From positions 1 to 7,075 of the forward strand of contig CAJJLI010000100.1 of assembly GCA_905192625.1 (NCBI GenBank): a DNA stretch of 7,075 nucleotides. Direction: 5' to 3'. The DNA comes from an uncultured Clostridium sp. GTDB lineage: Bacteria > Bacillota > Clostridia > Lachnospirales > Lachnospiraceae. The position numbers and the translations under genes are program-made. The notes below the pieces were generated by a model. It was given only the letters and a program-made list of their open reading frames with translations, ran no database searches and was not told the origin of the DNA. This document shows positions 5,868 to 7,075 of the stretch, piece after piece. Positions within the stretch are counted from its first letter, which is position 1. Each line of letters opens with the position of its first letter.

Positions 5868-6148
5868 TTGTCAATCCTGTTTTATAGCCTAAATTTTCAA
5901 AAAATCACTTATATTCTGTTAGCAATTGTGCTTATTTGGATTTTACTTATAGTTGTTGAAAGCACAAGATTTAAGACATCTCGTGATTTTAGTGAAAAAC
6001 CAATCATTACGATCATTGAAACTGAGAATCTTAAGATTTATAAAGGATTGGGGTATACCGTACAATATAATATAAATGATGACAAAGTATTTACGGTGTG
6101 TCATTTCTATTATTCGATAAATTTATGTTATGGGCATGGGTTACGTAA
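5868..6148 (+). pseudogene. Frameshifted small membrane-anchored protein gene
   Basis: The frame from 5868 (TTG, no RBS) encodes a hydrophobic anchor, ITYILLAIVLIWILLIVVE, then a hydrophilic part with KPIITIIETENL, YKGLGYTVQYNIN and DDKVF. After TTT at 6090-6092 this frame turns into unlikely sequence (TVCHFYYSINLC) ending at 6182. Moving to the neighbouring frame at that T-run gives YGVSFLLFDKFMLWAWVT, stopping at 6146-6148. It joins smoothly as KVF-YGVSFLLFDKF and fits the Trp-rich C terminus of small Clostridia membrane proteins (recalled pattern, not a search). One T lost from a TTTT run explains this. The 5' end also lacks an RBS and ATG; the recognisable part begins near 5903. It is either a decayed gene or a single sequencing error plus a missing start. 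It stands alone on the plus strand. Confidence 0.6.
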
Positions 6149-6294
6149 TATGACTCGTTATCAAATAAGTGATAAATCGTAATCGCACATAACGATTATT
6201 CTTAACGGCATGTTACTTTTTTCATAGGACAAATTAGATTACTTCTATTTATATAATTCAAACCCCTATCATATGTATACTGCCTTATAACTAT

Positions 6295-6341
6295 AAAAGA
6301 TGCGTACCACTGGGAATTCCCTTATGGTGCACATCTTTTTT
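6295..6341. terminator. Bidirectional terminator between convergent genes
   Basis: GATGCGTACCA (6299-6309) pairs with TGGTGCACATC (6325-6335), with one mismatch and one G-U. An inner GGGA/TCCC stem lies at 6312-6321. A T6 run (6336-6341) follows on the plus strand and A4 (6295-6298) precedes, giving T4 on the minus strand. It serves the YhgE/Pip gene ending at 6403 and any plus-strand transcript of the small pseudogene. The rest of 6149-6402 shows no gene. Confidence 0.8.
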
Positions 6342-6402
6342 GCTTACCTAAGTATTTAGAATTGAATTATATAGATTTTATAGGATTAATTAATTACTTA
6401 TT

Positions 6403-7075
6403 CTAGTTTGCATAATCGTAATTTGTATCAAACAATTTTTGATTATCGTCTAATTGTGAAATACCAGCTTTGTTGTGTTTCATAATCACATTCATTGCTA
6501 CCAATAATAAAGCAATTGAAACAACAGTAATTCCAATTAGGACTCCTAGATTATTAATAAATGTATTGGTTCCAAGTCCTCCACTGATTGCCTGTCTAAA
6601 ACCTGTAATAGAATAGCTCATTGGTAAAAATGGATGTATCACATTGAAAAACTTAGCTGTTAACTCCATAGGGAATGTACCACCAGAACCTGCTAATTGT
6701 AATACAAGTAAAATCATAGCAACAAAACGGCCTGGATTATCAAATGCCATTGCTAATACCATAATCAAGAACATAAATGCATAAGCAGTTACAAGTGCCA
6801 TAATAAAATATTGTCCTAGACTATTGGTTGTAATTCCAAGCAATAGCATAATTCCTGTTTCAAGAAATGCCATTGCAGTTGCAGCAACAAATCCTACAGA
6901 TAACTTACTTAACCACCATTGTACACTTGATTTGCCTTCCATAGCAACTTTTCTAATTGGATAGATAAAATTAAAGATCATGCATCCAACATAAAGTGAT
7001 AGAGATAATACGTAAGGAGTCTGGATTCGCACGATGCTCCGGTGGCTGGCGCGTTGGTGGCTTTTTCGCAAGGGC
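6403..7075 (-). CDS. YhgE/Pip-type ABC-2-like membrane protein, C-terminal part only
   Basis: About 205 native residues remain of a protein family usually 700 residues or longer. Five hydrophobic segments are visible: PYVLSLSLYVGCMIFNF, LSVGFVAATAMAFLETGIMLLLG, YFIMALVTAYAFMFLIMVLAM, FVAMILLVLQLAGSGGTFPM and LGVLIGITVVSIALLLVAMNVI. The GSGGTFP segment followed by IHPFLPMSYSITGFRQAISGG is the hallmark of the YhgE/Pip C-terminal domain, related to ABC-2 permeases (family knowledge). Members include the phage infection protein of lactococci and carriers associated with type VII secretion or lipid export, and the actual substrate is unknown. A hydrophilic C terminus (QLDDNQKLFDTNYDYAN) follows. 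The long extracellular N-terminal part lies outside the window. Upstream of TPYVLS (about 7018-7075) the DNA becomes GC-rich, and the encoded residues do not resemble the expected 'YG.aF.PY' lead-in, so the junction is suspect. Confidence 0.85.
   Translation of the reverse strand, partial: PLRKSHQRASHRSIVRIQTPYVLSLSLYVGCMIFNFIYPIRKVAMEGKSSVQWWLSKLSVGFVAATAMAFLETGIMLLLGITTNSLGQYFIMALVTAYAFMFLIMVLAMAFDNPGRFVAMILLVLQLAGSGGTFPMELTAKFFNVIHPFLPMSYSITGFRQAISGGLGTNTFINNLGVLIGITVVSIALLLVAMNVIMKHNKAGISQLDDNQKLFDTNYDYAN
7020..7075. other. GC-rich terminal segment of foreign appearance
   Basis: By hand count about 35 of the last 55 bases are G or C, against a strongly AT-rich remainder. The switch is abrupt and falls inside the YhgE/Pip reading frame. 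Possible causes are a chimeric read or assembly join at a contig end, a residual adapter or vector, or a true insertion boundary. The origin was not recognised. Confidence 0.55.

Noticed and set aside
1..7075. CRISPR array, tRNA, rRNA, insertion sequence or prophage attachment site
   Set aside because: No regularly spaced repeats, tRNA cloverleaf arms, rRNA-like sequence, transposase frame or terminal inverted repeats with target duplication were seen.

Overview
The window is strongly AT-rich, with GGAGG/GAGAGG-type ribosome binding sites, consensus sigma-A promoters and U-tract terminators. This suggests a low-GC Firmicute, and the protein content fits Clostridia, most likely a Lachnospiraceae member (inference). 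Both ends cut through membrane-export genes. Almost every gene lies on the minus strand, so the window reads from right to left.

Right end (6403-7075): the membrane-embedded C-terminal part of a YhgE/Pip-type ABC-2-like protein. The last ~55 bases are abruptly GC-rich and do not look native. The gene converges on a strong bidirectional hairpin terminator (6295-6341). A small plus-strand pseudogene (5868-6148) lies on the other side of that terminator and carries a clear one-base frameshift.

Middle (5639-2973): a three-gene operon with 30-nt gaps. It encodes a small DUF2007-like protein, a nucleotidyltransferase-fold protein resembling aminoglycoside adenylyltransferases, and an amidase-signature hydrolase, and it ends at a T8 terminator. 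Next is a separately promoted membrane protein with a winged-helix-like segment and a C-terminal zinc ribbon (2179-2847), then a 3-hydroxyisobutyrate dehydrogenase/tartronate-semialdehyde reductase family enzyme (1223-2083).

Left end (1-1110): the most interesting part. An ABC-2-type exporter ATPase running off the left edge is preceded by a ~400-nt untranslated leader. The leader holds a consensus promoter, a 17-codon leader peptide with a good RBS, and a chain of mutually exclusive stems (1:2, 2:3, 3:4, 4:5) that ends in an intrinsic terminator. This is the architecture of ribosome-mediated transcription attenuation, as known for the Bacillus subtilis bmrCD drug exporter, and suggests that the ABC transporter is switched on by translation inhibitors. 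The ATPase reading frame lacks any ATG/GTG/TTG ahead of its P-loop. An ATA codon sits exactly where the start should be, behind an AGGA ribosome binding site.
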